Below the pieces are notes generated by a model that saw only the letters and a list, made by a program, of their open reading frames with translations, searched no databases and was not told where the DNA came from. The position numbers were made by a program, and so were the translations under genes. Below, piece after piece: positions 33,901 to 41,146 of a stretch of 64,000 nt of DNA. The DNA is from Bacteroidales bacterium. GTDB lineage: Bacteria > Bacteroidota > Bacteroidia > Bacteroidales > Muribaculaceae. Position 1 is the first letter of the stretch; every line of letters starts with the position of its first letter. The stretch is from NCBI GenBank assembly GCA_004557825.1, contig SFFL01000004.1, forward strand, positions 62,001 to 126,000. The letters are read 5' to 3'.

Positions 33901-34519
33901 CGAGGTCGATTTCGCTGCCGACAGTGAAGGTTATGGTTTTGTCGGAGAGAACTTTGCGCGAGGCTACTTTCTCGGCGAGGGCTTCGGGGCAGCTCACCAC
34001 GAAACGCAGCTCCGGGTCGGTGGTCCAGTGGTTCAGGGTCTCGGTACGGAGGATCTGCTGGGGCGGGTCGGTCTGGCCATATTTGATGTCGCGGCGGTAG
34101 CCCGAGGGGAAGATGAGCACGGCGCGGTCGCCGAGGATTTTCACCAGGTCGTTGTAGAGGTAGCCGGCGTCGTCGGGGCTGTCGGCCACCACCAGCGCGG
34201 GCTTGCCCTGAGGGCAGAGGGCGGGGGATGCAGCAGCGGGGCTGGCGACGAGGCCGGCAAGGAGCATGGCGGGGGAGGAGCCGGCAAGAGAGGTCAGCGC
34301 TATCTCTTGGCCGGAGCGGGCCAGGGTGAGGGCGCGCTCCATCGCCGTCCGGCGTGCGGGCGTGACAAACTGCCCGGCCAGCAGAGCCAGCTCTACGGGC
34401 GCAGCGGATTGGCCGACGGAAGAAACGGGCGCAGCGGATTGGCCGGCCGTGGGGGTCGGAGCCAGGGGAGATTTGTCGGCGACGGCCGTGGCCGCAGCTG
34501 TTGCTTTCTGTGCTGACAT
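30962..34519 (-). CDS. mfd: Transcription-repair coupling factor Mfd
   Basis: Superfamily 2 translocase that removes RNA polymerase stalled at lesions and recruits UvrA. The UvrB-like N-terminal region (PSGYRRDIKYGQTDPPQQIL, IVSCPEAL-type segments) is followed by the RNA polymerase interaction domain (GDFIVHVDHGVGKFGGLL), the motor domain with Walker A GDVGFGKTEIA and Walker B IIDEEQKFGV, MSATPIPRTLQFSLMGARD, and the C-terminal TRCF domain. With the ATG at 34519 there are 1185 residues, about normal. The frame up to 34555 is rejected because a promoter box lies between. The first 60 residues contain a direct repeat, GQSAAP, encoded by two copies of GGGCGCAGCGGATTGGCCG. Confidence 0.95.
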   Translation of the reverse strand: MSAQKATAAATAVADKSPLAPTPTAGQSAAPVSSVGQSAAPVELALLAGQFVTPARRTAMERALTLARSGQEIALTSLAGSSPAMLLAGLVASPAAASPALCPQGKPALVVADSPDDAGYLYNDLVKILGDRAVLIFPSGYRRDIKYGQTDPPQQILRTETLNHWTTDPELRFVVSCPEALAEKVASRKVLSDKTITFTVGSEIDLDATRRRLLDLGFIPVDYVYEPGHFAVRGSIIDIFGYSTELPVRIDLFGDEIDSIRTFNIETQLSEQKLDSVAVTADVNSGDDAAQSLLDFIPEDTVVFARDFTHLQARIEAIASESFSASAEHASEGDRTALTQVVDPGRFAAALAKFPRLSWSAGQAPAEGAKSVSFDCTPQGLYHKNFDLISDSFLKFLADGYSIYILTDSQKQALRLHDIFAERGDSIRFTPAAATLHEGFVDHSAKRCYFTDHQIFDRFHKYSLKSDRARSGKLALSLKELQAIEPGDFIVHVDHGVGKFGGLLRTQVNGTTQEMIKLIYKNNDCIFVSIHALHKLAKYRGKEGVEPAVNKLGSGAWNRMKERTKSKLKDIARDLIRLYAARKEEKGFSFSPDSYLQHELEASFIYEDTPDQLTATRDVKADMESPRPMDRLICGDVGFGKTEIAIRAAFKAATDGKQVAVLVPTTVLAYQHFNTFRDRLKDFPVRVDYLSRARTTKQVKEILRDLADGKIDILVGTHRLIGKDVHFKDLGLLIIDEEQKFGVAVKEKLKQMKTSVDTLTMSATPIPRTLQFSLMGARDLSSITTPPPNRYPILTSVNSLTDDLLAEAVNFEMSRNGQVFIINNRIEGLYRLEEMVKRVVPDARTIVAHGQMPPEQLEKAIIDFTNQDYDVMIATTIVESGVDMPNVNTMIVNNAQNFGLSELHQLRGRVGRSNRKAFCYLMVPPGAPLTPIARRRLQAIEGFSDLGSGIHIAMQDLDIRGAGNLLGAEQSGFIADLGYETYQKILKEAVTELRTEEFAGVLTKEENHSAEGDDPTADEYVADCVIESDLELLLPAWYVPQESERISLYRELDSMEREMDIREFRSRLVDRFGKIPPEAAELTRVPRLRRLARQLGIEKVALKQGMMYTYFVDAANQAYYQSPAFGKMIAYLQTHIESVKIREKAGKRSFSFANVSNVETAVHILASITALPAPPPPGSPSKSTS

Positions 34520-34531
34520 ATTTACAAACTG

Positions 34532-34539
34532 CAAAATTA
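34532..34539 (-). promoter_or_regulatory. -7 promoter box for mfd
   Basis: TAATTTTG on the minus strand matches TAnnTTTG, 12 bases before the ATG at 34519. It decides the start, since the longer frame begins upstream of it. Confidence 0.5.
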
Positions 34540-34665
34540 ACAAAAAAACCGTCAAAATTCCTCCGGAAGGCGCCGGAAAAACGCCCTTTAACCTTATTTT
34601 TTCTTTTTTATAATGTGAAGCGAAATTTACAACGGGCTGTAGAAAGAATTTTTGCGAAATATTCG

Positions 34666-34673
34666 TATCTTTG
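34666..34673 (+). promoter_or_regulatory. -7 promoter box for nifJ
   Basis: TATCTTTG matches TAnnTTTG exactly. It lies about 96 bases before the nifJ ATG at 34770, giving a leader of roughly 90 nt. Confidence 0.5.
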
Positions 34674-34769
34674 TGGGATATTTCCTAACTGTGCGTAAGG
34701 TACACGATTTTCCCCCGACGTACATATTTGCACAACATATATTCAATATAAACTGATTTTCTAACCATT

Positions 34770-37700
34770 ATGAGTAAAGAAAAGAAATTTATTACCTGTG
34801 ATGGCAACCAGGCAGCAGCCCATGTAAGCTATATGTTTACAGAGGTGGCAGCTATCTACCCCATCACCCCCTCGTCGACTATGGCTGAATATGTCGACGA
34901 ATGGGCGGCAGGCGGCCGCAAGAACATTTTCGGCGAGACAGTCCTCGTGCAGGAAATGCAATCTGAAGGCGGTGCCGCAGGTGCCGTGCACGGTTCTCTT
35001 CAGGCCGGTGCGCTCACTACCACCTACACCGCATCGCAGGGTCTTCTGCTGATGATCCCCAACATGTACAAGATTGCCGGCGAGCAGCTCCCCAGCGTGT
35101 TCCACGTTTCGGCCCGTACGCTTGCCAGCCACGCGCTGAGCATCTTCGGCGACCATCAGGATGTGATGTCGGTGCGTCAGACCGGCTTCGCTATGCTCTG
35201 CGAAGGCTCCGTGCAGGAGGTAATGGATCTGGCCGGTGTGGCTCACCTGGCTACCATCAAGAGCTCCATCCCCTTCGTTAACTTCTTCGACGGCTTCCGC
35301 ACATCCCACGAGATTCAGAAAATCGAGGTGATGGACCAAGAAAGCCTCGAACCGCTGCTCGACCGCGAGGCTCTGGCCCGCTTCCGTCAGCGCGGCCTCA
35401 CTCCCCAGGCTCCCGTATCGCGCGGTATGGCTGAGAACGGCGACGTGTTCTTCCAGCACCGCGAAGCCAGCAACCCCGCCTACGAAGCAGTGCCCGAGGT
35501 TGTGGAGGAGTATATGAACAAAATCTCCGAAATCACCGGCCGCAAATACGGTCTGTTCAACTACTACGGCGCTGAGGATGCCGACCGCGTGATCATCGCC
35601 ATGGGTTCCGTGACCCAGGCCGCCCAGGAAGCCATCGACTACCTGATGTCGAAGGGCGAGAAGGTGGGTCTGGTGAGCGTTCACCTCTATCGCCCCTTCT
35701 CTGCCAAGCATTTCCTTGCCGCTGTGCCCAAGACAGCCAAGCGTATTGCCGTGCTCGACCGCACAAAGGAACCGGGCGCTACCGGCGAGCCTCTCTTCCT
35801 GGATGTGAAGGAGTGCTTCTACGGTGTGGAGAATGCCCCCGAAATCGTAGGCGGCCGCTACGGTCTGGCCTCGAAGGACACCACCCCCGCCCAGATCATC
35901 GGCGTTTACGAGAACCTGGCTCTGCCCATGCCTAAAGACCACTTCACCATCGGCATCGTCGACGACGTGACCTTCACTTCGCTCCCCCTGCCCGAAGAGG
36001 TAGCCCTGGGCGACAAGTCGACCTTTGAAGCCAAGTTCTACGGCCTCGGTGCCGACGGTACCGTGGGTGCCAACAAGAACTCGGTGAAGATCATCGGCGA
36101 CAACACCAATAAGTACTGCCAGGCTTACTTCGCCTACGACTCCAAGAAGTCGGGCGGCTTCACCTGCTCGCACCTGCGCTTCGGCGACGCGCCCATCCGC
36201 TCGACCTATCTGGTGAACACCCCCAACTTCGTGGCTTGCCACGTGCAGGCTTACCTGCATATGTATGACGTGACCCGAGGTCTGCGCGACAACGGCACTT
36301 TCCTGCTCAACACCATCTGGGAGGGCGAGGAGCTGGCCAAGAATCTTCCCACTAATGTGAAGAAATATTTCGCCGACCACAACATCACCGTCTACTACAT
36401 CAACGCCACCAAGATCGCTCAGGAAATCGGTCTGGGCAACCGTACCAACACCATCCTCCAGAGCGCGTTCTTCCGCATCACCGAGGTTATCCCCGTTGAC
36501 CTGGCTGTAGAGCAGATGAAGAAATTCATCGTCAAGAGCTACGGCAAGAAGGGCCAGGATGTGGTCGACAAGAACTATGCAGCCGTTGACCGCGGCGGCG
36601 AGTACAAAAAGCTCGACGTAGATCCCGCATGGAGCAAGCTCGAAGTAGAGAAGCCCGCCCCCAACGACGATCCCGAATTCATCAACAAGATCGTTCGCCC
36701 CATCAACGCACAGAGCGGCGACCTGCTGAAGGTGAGCGACTTCGTCAATATGCCCGACGGCACATGGGAGCCTGGCACCGCAGCCTACGAGAAGCGCGGT
36801 GTGGCAGCTTTCGTGCCTGAATGGGACCCCGAAAACTGTATCCAGTGCAACAAGTGCGCATATGTCTGCCCCCACGCCGCCATCCGTCCCTTCCTGCTCG
36901 ACGCTCAGGAGATGAAGGATGCTCCTATGGCCGAGGACCAGACTCTGCCCGCTATCGGCAAGGCTTTCACCGGCATGCGCTTCGTGCAGGCTGTCGACGT
37001 GCTCGACTGCCTCGGCTGCGGCAACTGCGTTGACGTCTGCCCCGGCAAGAAGGGCGTGAAGGCTCTGGCTATGAAGCCGCTTGAGACTCAGCTCGACAAG
37101 GATAAGGAATGGGAATACTGCGTGAAGTCAGTGGCCTCCAAGCAGGACCTGATCGATATCACAGCAAATGTGAAGAACTCGCAGTTCGCCACCCCGCTGT
37201 TTGAATTCTCGGGCGCTTGCTCGGGCTGCGGCGAGACTCCCTATGTGAAGCTCATCTCACAGCTCTTCGGCGACCACGAAATGGTAGCCAACGCCACCGG
37301 TTGCTCTTCGATTTATTCCGGCTCCGTGCCCTCCACTCCTTACACCACCAACTTCCGCGGCCACGGTCCCGCCTGGGCCAACTCGCTCTTCGAGGACTTC
37401 GCAGAATTCGGTCTGGGTATGACCATCGCCAACGAGAAGATGGTGGCCCGTCTGGCCGACCTGATGCAGAAGGCTCTCACCTGCGACTGCTGCTCGGCTG
37501 AAATCAAGGAGCAGGCTCAGAAATGGCTCGACAACCGCAACGACGCTACCGCCACCCGCGAGGTTTACGAGAAGATCGTGCCTCTGTGCGCAGCCTGCGC
37601 CTGCGACATCTGCAAGGGCATTGTGGCTCTGCAGGGCTTCATCGTGAAGCGTTCGCAGTGGATCATCGCCGGTGACGGTGCCGCATACGATATCGGCTTC

Positions 37701-38333
37701 GGCGGTCTTGACCACGTGCTCGCTTCGGGCAAGAATGTCAACATCCTCGTGCTCGACACCGAGGTTTACTCCAATACCGGCGGCCAGGCTTCGAAGGCCA
37801 CTCCTATCGGCGCCATCGCCAAATTCGCCGCAGCCGGCAAGCGCGTGCGCAAGAAAGACCTCGGCCTGATTGCCACTACCTACGGCTACGTTTACGCTGC
37901 CCAGGTGGCTATGGGCGCCGACCAGGCTCAGACCCTCAAGGCTATCCGCGAGGCTGAGGCTTACGACGGTCCTTCCATCATCATCGCCTACTCGCCCTGT
38001 ATCAACCACGGTCTGAAGGCCGGTATGGGTCACAGCCAGGCTGAGGAGCAGCGCGCCGTAGAATGCGGTTACTGGCACCTCTGGCGCTACAATCCCGTTC
38101 TGGAGGAAGAGGGCAAGAATCCCTTCTCGCTCGATTCCAAGACTCCCGACTGGGATAAGTTTGAGGACTTCCTCAAGGGCGAGGTGCGCTACGCATCCGT
38201 CTGGAAGCAGTACCCCAACGAGGCAGCCGAGCTGTTCTCCGCCGCCAAGGCCAACGCTCAGTGGCGCTACAACAACTACCTGCGTCTCACTCAGAGCCAG
38301 TGGGGTGTAGAGCCGCCTGCCATCGTTAAGTAA
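34770..38333 (+). CDS. nifJ: Pyruvate:ferredoxin (flavodoxin) oxidoreductase
   Basis: Converts pyruvate and CoA to acetyl-CoA and CO2, reducing ferredoxin; the central pyruvate enzyme of anaerobes. The fused single-chain form has 1187 residues. Domains in order: pyrimidine-binding domain (VAAIYPITPSSTMAEYVDEW), transketolase C-like and gamma domains (GLGADGTVGANKNSVKIIGD), a two-cluster ferredoxin domain with CIQCNKCAYVCP near residue 690 and CLGCGNCVDVCP near 747, and the thiamine-diphosphate domain with GACSGCGETPYVKL, GDGAAYDIGFGGL and LDTEVYSNTGGQASKATP. Codon use is strongly biased, as in highly expressed genes. It stands alone, with its own promoter and terminator. The nif name does not imply nitrogen fixation. 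Confidence 0.97.
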   Translation: MSKEKKFITCDGNQAAAHVSYMFTEVAAIYPITPSSTMAEYVDEWAAGGRKNIFGETVLVQEMQSEGGAAGAVHGSLQAGALTTTYTASQGLLLMIPNMYKIAGEQLPSVFHVSARTLASHALSIFGDHQDVMSVRQTGFAMLCEGSVQEVMDLAGVAHLATIKSSIPFVNFFDGFRTSHEIQKIEVMDQESLEPLLDREALARFRQRGLTPQAPVSRGMAENGDVFFQHREASNPAYEAVPEVVEEYMNKISEITGRKYGLFNYYGAEDADRVIIAMGSVTQAAQEAIDYLMSKGEKVGLVSVHLYRPFSAKHFLAAVPKTAKRIAVLDRTKEPGATGEPLFLDVKECFYGVENAPEIVGGRYGLASKDTTPAQIIGVYENLALPMPKDHFTIGIVDDVTFTSLPLPEEVALGDKSTFEAKFYGLGADGTVGANKNSVKIIGDNTNKYCQAYFAYDSKKSGGFTCSHLRFGDAPIRSTYLVNTPNFVACHVQAYLHMYDVTRGLRDNGTFLLNTIWEGEELAKNLPTNVKKYFADHNITVYYINATKIAQEIGLGNRTNTILQSAFFRITEVIPVDLAVEQMKKFIVKSYGKKGQDVVDKNYAAVDRGGEYKKLDVDPAWSKLEVEKPAPNDDPEFINKIVRPINAQSGDLLKVSDFVNMPDGTWEPGTAAYEKRGVAAFVPEWDPENCIQCNKCAYVCPHAAIRPFLLDAQEMKDAPMAEDQTLPAIGKAFTGMRFVQAVDVLDCLGCGNCVDVCPGKKGVKALAMKPLETQLDKDKEWEYCVKSVASKQDLIDITANVKNSQFATPLFEFSGACSGCGETPYVKLISQLFGDHEMVANATGCSSIYSGSVPSTPYTTNFRGHGPAWANSLFEDFAEFGLGMTIANEKMVARLADLMQKALTCDCCSAEIKEQAQKWLDNRNDATATREVYEKIVPLCAACACDICKGIVALQGFIVKRSQWIIAGDGAAYDIGFGGLDHVLASGKNVNILVLDTEVYSNTGGQASKATPIGAIAKFAAAGKRVRKKDLGLIATTYGYVYAAQVAMGADQAQTLKAIREAEAYDGPSIIIAYSPCINHGLKAGMGHSQAEEQRAVECGYWHLWRYNPVLEEEGKNPFSLDSKTPDWDKFEDFLKGEVRYASVWKQYPNEAAELFSAAKANAQWRYNNYLRLTQSQWGVEPPAIVK

Positions 38334-38339
38334 AAACCG

Positions 38340-38440
38340 CCTTCCGGCAAGAGGCTCGGGCGCCCGGCGCCCGGGCCGCTGCCCGGCCGGTTCTATGAAA
38401 TAAAATATGTGGTGTGTCGCCATCGGCTGGCACACCACAT
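38340..38440 (+). terminator. Tandem hairpins downstream of nifJ
   Basis: A GC-rich hairpin (CGGGCGC/GCGCCCG around 38357-38375) is followed by a 10-base-pair hairpin ATGTGGTGTG (38407-38416) with CACACCACAT (38431-38440). An AT-rich stretch, tatatatta, follows. The second hairpin is the better terminator candidate. Confidence 0.6.
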
Positions 38441-38509
38441 TATATATTAAGCACTCCTTTTTATATCAGGCACCCTTGCGGCGCCTGAATATCAAGCATT
38501 AGACAATCT

Positions 38510-39349
38510 ATGTCGGAAAATTCAGAAAAGCAACTGATTGTGGTGAAAGTGGGCAGCAACGTGCTCACCCGCGCCGACCAGAAGCCCAATGTCACCAATA
38601 TGTCGGCACTGGTCGACCAGATGGCCCGGCTGCACGCCTACGGCCACCGGATAGTGCTGGTGTCGTCGGGTGCCGTGGCCTGCGGGCGCGGTGTGATTCA
38701 GCCTGCCCGGCAGCTCGACTCCGTGGCCGAAAGGCAGCTTTACTCCTCAATCGGCCAGATTCGCCTGATAAATCTCTACAATCAGCTGTTTGGCAGCTAC
38801 GGCATCCCCATCGGGCAGGTGCTCACGCAGAAGGATAACTTCGCCTCGCGTACGGCCTGTCTAAACCAGAAATCCTGTATCCTCACGATGCTCGACAACG
38901 GCGTGATTCCCGTGCTCAACGAAAACGACACGGCATCGCTCACCGAGCTGATGTTCACCGATAACGATGAGCTGTCGGGGTTGATGGCCACAATGCTCGG
39001 CGCCGACAAGCTGGTGATTCTCTCGAATGTCGACGGCATTTACACCGGCGCGCCCGACGCCCCCGGCTCGGAGCTGATCCGGCGGGTGACCCCCGGCGAG
39101 GACCTGCGCGACTTTGTGCAGCAGACCAAGAGCGGCTACGGCCGCGGCGGTATGGGCACCAAGTGTCACATCGCCCGGATGGTGGCCGCCGAAGGCGTGG
39201 AGGTGGTGATAGCCCGCGGCAACCGCCCCGACGTGTTGGTGGATGTGGTGGAGCATCCCGACCGGGTGCCGCACACCCTCTTTGAGGCCGCTCCTCGCTG
39301 CGAAGGCGCCGCCGCCGTCACCTCCTTCCTCGATTACCCCCTCGAGTAG
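38510..39349 (+). CDS. proB: Glutamate 5-kinase (ProB), kinase domain only
   Basis: Phosphorylates glutamate to gamma-glutamyl phosphate, the first step of proline synthesis. The amino-acid kinase fold is complete: KQLIVVKVGSNVLTRADQKP at the start, HRIVLVSSGAVACGRGVIQP, CILTMLDNGVIPVLNENDTA, FTDNDELSGLMATMLGADKL and SGYGRGGMGTKCHIARMVAA. The 279 residues end shortly after the kinase domain, so the C-terminal PUA domain of E. coli ProB is missing; such short forms are known. The reading frame ends cleanly with a stop, with no sign of a broken PUA remnant. proA starts 18 bases downstream, so the pair is an operon. Confidence 0.92.
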   Translation: MSENSEKQLIVVKVGSNVLTRADQKPNVTNMSALVDQMARLHAYGHRIVLVSSGAVACGRGVIQPARQLDSVAERQLYSSIGQIRLINLYNQLFGSYGIPIGQVLTQKDNFASRTACLNQKSCILTMLDNGVIPVLNENDTASLTELMFTDNDELSGLMATMLGADKLVILSNVDGIYTGAPDAPGSELIRRVTPGEDLRDFVQQTKSGYGRGGMGTKCHIARMVAAEGVEVVIARGNRPDVLVDVVEHPDRVPHTLFEAAPRCEGAAAVTSFLDYPLE

Positions 39350-39367
39350 CCGATAAAAAATAATGAT

Positions 39368-40717
39368 ATGCTGGAAAAAATATTTGTGAAGGTGCGCGAG
39401 GCTTCGCGCCGCGTGGCGCTTGCGCCCGATAGCCAACGGTCGGAGGCGCTGCGCCGTCTGGCCCAACTGGTGGAGGAGAATATGGATAATATTCTCCGCG
39501 CCAATGCCCTGGATTTGAGCAAAATGGATGCCGCAAATCCGCTCTACGACCGTCTGCAGCTCACACCTGAGCGTCTGCGCGCCATCGCTGCCGATCTGCG
39601 ACACGTGGCGTCGCTGCCCGCTCCCGACGGGGAGGTGGTGGAGGAGCGCACACTCGACAATGGCATAGCGCTCCGGCAGGTGCGTGTGCCGTTCGGCGTG
39701 GTGGGCGTGATTTATGAAGCGCGGCCAAATGTCACCTACGATGTGTTCTCGCTCTGTCTCAAAAGCGGCAACGCCTGCGTGCTCAAGGGCGGTCACGATG
39801 CCGAGGAGAGCAACCGCGCCGCTATCGCGCTGATTCACCGTGCGTTGGCCGACGTCGGTCTACCTGTGGAGGCGTGTGAACTGCTCCCCTCCACCCACGA
39901 GGCTACGGCTGAGATGCTCAACGCCGTGGAGTATATCGATGTGTGCATCCCGCGTGGCGGCCGCAGGCTGATTGATTTCGTGCGCGACAACGCCCGTGTG
40001 CCGGTAATCGAAACGGGCGCCGGTGTAGTGCATATCTACTTTGATGCCGCCGCCGACCTTCAGATGGGCACCGCTATCATCTGCAACGCCAAAACGCGCC
40101 GCGTGAGCGTCTGCAACGCCCTCGACACCCTCCTTATCCACCGCTCGCGCCTCTCCGACCTCCCCGCCATCGTGGCGCCCCTCCTCGCCCGTGGCGTCAC
40201 CCTCCACGCCGACCCCGCCTCCCTCGCCGCCCTTGTCGGCGCCCCTACTCAGGTTCCCACAATGGCCTCCCAGGCTTCCCCATTGGCCTCCCAGGCCTGT
40301 AGGGGCGCCCGGATGGCCTCTTGTTCTCCTGCTCTCCTGTCTTCGGAAGCATTCGGGGAGCGGATTGTGGCGGCGGTGGCCGAGGATGCCGACCGCGAGT
40401 GGATGAGCTACAATATGGGTATTTTCACCGTCGACAGCCTCGATGATGCCTTGGCGCATATCGCAGCGCACGGCTCCGGCCACAGCGAAAGCATCATCAC
40501 CGAAGACGAGGCGGCAGCGCGGCGCTTCCAGACCGAAGTGGATGCCTCAAGCGTATATGTGAACCTCCCCACGAGCTTCACCGACGGCGGCCAGTTTGGC
40601 CTCGGTGCCGAAGTGGGCATATCCACGCAGAAGCTCGGCCCCCGCGGTCCGATGGGCCTCAAAGCCCTCACCACCACCAAATACCTTCTCACCGGCCGCG
40701 GCCAGCTCCGCCCGTGA
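39368..40717 (+). CDS. proA: Gamma-glutamyl phosphate reductase (ProA) with repeat insertion
   Basis: NADPH-dependent enzyme that reduces gamma-glutamyl phosphate to glutamate semialdehyde. Family marks are VPFGVVGVIYEARPNVTYDV, LKSGNACVLKGGHDAEESN, VCIPRGGRRLIDFVRDNARV, VIETGAGVVHIYFD, AIICNAKTRRVSVCNALDTL (catalytic Cys region) and the C-terminal SVYVNLPTSFTDGGQFGLGA. The protein has 449 residues versus about 415 for relatives. The excess is one block near residues 291-328 (APTQVPTMASQASPLASQAC then RGARMASCSPALLSSEA), translated from a family A element and two 21-base units at 40240-40350. The insertion lies in the lid or nucleotide-domain side, away from the catalytic cysteine, and the frame is intact. 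Confidence 0.94.
   Translation: MLEKIFVKVREASRRVALAPDSQRSEALRRLAQLVEENMDNILRANALDLSKMDAANPLYDRLQLTPERLRAIAADLRHVASLPAPDGEVVEERTLDNGIALRQVRVPFGVVGVIYEARPNVTYDVFSLCLKSGNACVLKGGHDAEESNRAAIALIHRALADVGLPVEACELLPSTHEATAEMLNAVEYIDVCIPRGGRRLIDFVRDNARVPVIETGAGVVHIYFDAAADLQMGTAIICNAKTRRVSVCNALDTLLIHRSRLSDLPAIVAPLLARGVTLHADPASLAALVGAPTQVPTMASQASPLASQACRGARMASCSPALLSSEAFGERIVAAVAEDADREWMSYNMGIFTVDSLDDALAHIAAHGSGHSESIITEDEAAARRFQTEVDASSVYVNLPTSFTDGGQFGLGAEVGISTQKLGPRGPMGLKALTTTKYLLTGRGQLRP
40240..40350. repeat. Family A core and 21-base units inside proA
   Basis: Two copies of CCTCCCAGGCTTCCCCATTG-like units, then CCTGTAGGGGCGCCCGGATG and a TGTTCTCCTGCTCTCCTGTC tail. The same 21-base unit and the same tail recur in queG 2 kb away, in the opposite orientation. 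Confidence 0.75.
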
Positions 40718-41146
40718 AAACAGTGCTCAGTTCTAAGATTTTAGATAGTAGATATTTTCAGTGCTCAGAGCTTAGATGGCAGATATTTACAGTGCTTAGA
40801 GCTTAGATAGTAGATATTTAAGTGGGCGGGTGCCCGGATGGGCTGGCTACACTCTTGGGCCATCTACGCCGGCCCCCGCGCCTATTCTCCGCCCATTCGA
40901 AGGCGGGCGCGAAAAATCGCGCCCCTACAGGCCTCTCCGCCCCGCCTCTCCCTTAGCCGCTTTAGCTAAGGTAGCTTTTAGCTAAGATAGCCACTTTAGC
41001 TAAGGTAGCATCAAAAGCCACGCCTGCGGTCTATCCGCGCCGGCGCGCCCGGCGGCATTCCTGCGCTGCCCCATTTCGGGCATGTGCCCTCAACACTGTG
41101 CTGAGGGCGCATGCCCGAAGTAGCATTCTGCATTTCGCATTCCGCA
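40718..41146. repeat. 429-base intergenic repeat field (C, A, F, H, E)
   Basis: In order: family C units (gctcagttctaagattttag, gcttagatggcagatattta, tagtagat) to 40822; a family A core with GGCGGGCGCGAAAAATCGCG and CCCCTACAGGCCTC at 40903-40940; a TTAGCTAAGGTAGC repeat three times (family F, 40959-41010); a family H hairpin with 18-base arms at 41075-41092 and 41102-41119; and family E (gcattctgcatttcgcattc) running into the end of queG. No gene seen in it. Confidence 0.72.

Noticed and set aside
34761..36875. Open frame of 704 codons on the minus strand
   Set aside because: Lies fully antisense to nifJ, which is unmistakable. No start context or recognisable domain.
34770..38333. Nitrogen-fixation locus suggested by the name nifJ
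   Set aside because: Only pyruvate:ferredoxin oxidoreductase is present; no nitrogenase genes. Its role is anaerobic pyruvate oxidation.
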